Of a stretch of DNA of 29,708 nt, positions 27,948 to 29,708 are shown one piece after another. The notes beneath the pieces were generated by a model. That model made no database searches, was not told where the DNA came from, and saw nothing but the letters and a program-made list of their open reading frames with translations. Origin of the DNA: Pseudomonadota bacterium. GTDB taxonomy: Bacteria; Pseudomonadota; Gammaproteobacteria; Burkholderiales; Ferrovaceae. Position 1 is the first letter of the stretch. Each line of letters opens with the position of its first letter. The position numbers and the translations under genes were made by a program. The DNA lies in contig JAJZPY010000004.1 in NCBI GenBank assembly GCA_021811005.1, positions 1-29,708 of the forward strand, written 5' to 3'.

Positions 27948-29708
27948 ATGGCGGACATTGCAGGCAAGGTTGTCAGTGTACAAGGTGAAGTGGTTGCGGT
28001 TGACCCCAAGACCGGGACCCAGCGTGTCCTTCATGCCGGTGATCAGGTATTCATTGGGGAACTGATCACAACAGCCAAAGGCGCCACGGTCGACCTTTCG
28101 TTGTCTGACGGTCGCACCCAGGAAGTGCTCGACAACAAGAAAGTCTTGCTGCAGAGCGAAGTCGCTGCCGGTGCGGGCAATGTTCCCACCAGCTCCGACA
28201 GCGCGTTGCATCCCGCTTCAGGAAGCGGCAATGTATTGAGTCCACTGCAAGTGGGCAGTACATTGGAAAGCGTAATACAGGGCAATGGCGTTCTGGGAGC
28301 GTCTTCTGCCAGTTCGCTGTCCTCCAGCTTCGGCAGCTCAGCGCCCAACACCTTCCATTCGGCGGGCGTGACCGCTACAACTTCCGGTTCGGGCAGCGGG
28401 TTTTCGCCTTCGGAAAGCATTACCCAGACCTCGGGGCCGGCCAGTCCGCAAAGCAATACCCCGACTTCCAACTCGAGCCAGGTTGCGGCGCCATCCAGCC
28501 AGCAACAGACACAAAGCCAGTCCACAAACCAGCCCGCAGTTCAGCAGGTTAATACCACCGTTACTACACAAGATCCGACCAACATCATCTCTTCGGCAAC
28601 GCAAAGTGCTGCAGCGGCTGCCGCTGCAGCCCAAGCCAAGCACGACCAGGCAGCCATCCAGGCCGCTCAGGCCGCCGCATCGGCTTCGGCAACACAGGCC
28701 GCGGCCGATGCGGTGACAGCCCAAAAAGCGGCCGATGCCGCAGCTCATTCCGCGGATGCGGCCAGCCAGGCGCTGGCAACTGCAGTACAGAATGGCATTC
28801 CCAGTGCCATTCAGACGGCGCAAGCCTCTGTCAATGCCACAGCCATCGATGCGGCTTCAGCCCAGTCTGCCGCCAATGCGGCTGCCAATGCTGCGACGCA
28901 GGCTGCCAATGCGGCCGCGTCAGCACAGCAGGCAACGGATCCCGGCGCGGCAAAGTCCGCCGCCGCGTCAGCGTCGACCGCTGAAGCCACGGCTTCAGCG
29001 GCAGCCCAGACAGCGACGACATCCAGCAGCCAGGCGGCTACCGATGCGGCGACTGCCCAGCAGGCAGCCCAGGAGTTGCCGCCACAAATTACGGTGAATA
29101 TGCCTGCCGCGGTGAGCTGGAATGATGAAACGGGCAGCGTCACCGTGAGCGGCCAAGTCACCGGAACATTCAAAGCCGGAGACACGGTTACCTTGTCGGT
29201 TGGGGGACACAGTTTCAGCACAGTGGTTGATGGCAGCGGCCATTACAGCGTAGGCATACCGGGTTCTGCTCTGGTTGGGGGCAGCGCCGTACAGGCGGTG
29301 ATCGCTGCTCATGATCCTTCCGGTAACGTGTTGACCGCCAGCACCAGCGCTTCATATGTCGCTGATGTTCCAGTTGCCATTTCCGTTGATGCACCAGCGG
29401 TGGTGGGCTGGACTGAAGGAACCGGCAGTGTTGCAATCAGTGGCCAGGTCACGGGAACGTTCAAGGCTGGCGATACGGTCACCCTGAGCGTGGGCGGCAA
29501 CTCATTCATTGGTTCTGTGGATGCATCAGGCCATTACAGCATTGGAGTTCCCGGATCTGCCCTGGCAGGAAACTCTTCGGTCCAGGCCACGATCCAGGCG
29601 CATGATGCCAATGGCAATTCCCAGACTGTCAGTGCCAGTGCAGCCTATGTCGCCGATACGACACCCACCATTTCCATCAACATGCCCAGCCAGGTCAGCT
29701 GGAGATCG
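27948..29708 (+). CDS. Giant LapA-type biofilm adhesin, N-terminal 587 residues (runs off the window)
   Basis: The frame is open from ATG 27948 to the last base, with AAGGA 6-7 nt upstream. Residues 1-75 match the N-terminal retention module of LapA-type adhesins (GKVVSVQGEVVAVDP, RVLHAGDQVFIGELI, VDLSLSDGR). VAAGAG at 72-77 is a candidate site for a LapG-type protease. Residues 76-215 are a Ser/Thr/Gln/Pro-rich linker. Residues 217-375 are about half alanine. From residue 380 come 97-aa Ig-like repeats, two complete and a third cut by the window end. No cysteine occurs in the visible part. The C-terminal type I secretion signal would be outside. Export by the TolC/ABC/HlyD proteins encoded just upstream is expected. 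No signal peptide is present, as for type I substrates. Confidence 0.9.
   Translation, partial: MADIAGKVVSVQGEVVAVDPKTGTQRVLHAGDQVFIGELITTAKGATVDLSLSDGRTQEVLDNKKVLLQSEVAAGAGNVPTSSDSALHPASGSGNVLSPLQVGSTLESVIQGNGVLGASSASSLSSSFGSSAPNTFHSAGVTATTSGSGSGFSPSESITQTSGPASPQSNTPTSNSSQVAAPSSQQQTQSQSTNQPAVQQVNTTVTTQDPTNIISSATQSAAAAAAAAQAKHDQAAIQAAQAAASASATQAAADAVTAQKAADAAAHSADAASQALATAVQNGIPSAIQTAQASVNATAIDAASAQSAANAAANAATQAANAAASAQQATDPGAAKSAAASASTAEATASAAAQTATTSSSQAATDAATAQQAAQELPPQITVNMPAAVSWNDETGSVTVSGQVTGTFKAGDTVTLSVGGHSFSTVVDGSGHYSVGIPGSALVGGSAVQAVIAAHDPSGNVLTASTSASYVADVPVAISVDAPAVVGWTEGTGSVAISGQVTGTFKAGDTVTLSVGGNSFIGSVDASGHYSIGVPGSALAGNSSVQATIQAHDANGNSQTVSASAAYVADTTPTISINMPSQVSWRS
28596..29072 (+). 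other. Ala-rich, probably helical segment in the adhesin
   Basis: Residues 217-375 of the adhesin are roughly half Ala by eye, with Gln, Ser, Thr and Asp between. Examples are AAQAKHDQAAIQAAQAAASA and DAASAQSAANAAANAATQAA. Only one short break with Gly/Pro (NGIPS, about 282-286) and one DPG (331-333) are seen. This composition favours long helices or coiled coil, unlike the beta-rich repeats that follow. Confidence 0.75.
29085..29375 (+). repeat. Adhesin Ig-like tandem repeat 1 (97 aa, 291 bp)
   Basis: Residues 380-476 of the adhesin. The core SGQVTGTFKAGDTVTLSVGG and the later GHYS-GxPGSAL and SYVAD motifs return in the next copy at exactly 97 residues. The pattern is that of bacterial Ig-like domains. 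Confidence 0.9.
29376..29666 (+). repeat. Adhesin Ig-like tandem repeat 2 (97 aa, 291 bp)
   Basis: Residues 477-573 of the adhesin. It shares the core SGQVTGTFKAGDTVTLSVGG exactly with repeat 1, while the edges have diverged (VVGWTE against VSWNDE). A third copy begins at 29667 (TISINMPSQVSW) and is cut by the window end at 29708. Confidence 0.9.

Noticed and set aside
28596..29072. Ala-rich DNA as a simple-sequence or CRISPR-like repeat
   Set aside because: The DNA has no fixed repeat unit or spacers; the bias is at the protein level within an open frame.
1..29708. Insertion sequence, prophage, integrase or tRNA-linked island
   Set aside because: No transposase, integrase or phage gene is seen, and no duplicated tRNA 3' end was noticed in the window.

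Overview
The window looks like chromosomal DNA of a motile, aerobic, GC-rich member of the Betaproteobacteria. The evidence is the gene order dusB-fis-purH, a full-length proofreading PolA, oxygen-dependent HemF, a small c551/c552-type cytochrome c, a chemoreceptor gene with a flagellar-type (sigma-28) promoter, and a rhodanese/persulfide dioxygenase pair. Genus cannot be fixed from the sequence alone. No insertion sequence, prophage or CRISPR array is visible. Nearly all genes are intact and tightly packed.

Region 1 (1-4102, minus strand): polA, then dusB, fis and the start of purH, the last three joined by 4-bp ATGA overlaps. Region 2 (4136-8982, plus strand): an orphan 2Fe-2S subunit of the xanthine-dehydrogenase type, hemF, and the branched-chain amino acid/amide ABC transporter genes livH-livM-livG-livF, mostly overlapping. 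The matching binding protein lies about 4 kb downstream (13148-14293). Region 3 (8970-14293): tRNA-Ala(CGC) on the minus strand, an AlkB-type membrane di-iron hydroxylase, a perfect bidirectional terminator, ilvD (minus) divergent from lgt (plus), a REP-like palindrome pair, a cytochrome c and the binding lipoprotein.

Region 4 (14294-18483): a methyl-accepting chemotaxis protein with a C-terminal cytoplasmic sensory-type domain and a sigma-28-like promoter, two small heat-shock proteins in tandem, and a minus-strand rhodanese/persulfide dioxygenase operon.

Region 5 (18577-29708) is the most interesting part, a surface/biofilm island. It carries an unknown 171-aa protein, a membrane-anchored LytM (M23) peptidase with a bactofilin, two more bactofilins on the opposite strand, a 418-bp AT-rich regulatory gap, and an operon for a LapE/LapB/LapC-like type I secretion system ending in a LuxR-type regulator with a degenerate receiver. 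Last comes the start of a giant LapA-type adhesin that runs off the window. Its visible 587 residues comprise an N-terminal retention module, a Ser/Thr/Gln-rich linker, an Ala-rich presumably helical segment of about 155 residues, and the first 97-aa Ig-like tandem repeats. The secretion genes should export the adhesin and hold it in the outer-membrane pore. The bactofilins and peptidase could place or open the wall for this machine; that link is inference from neighbourhood only.
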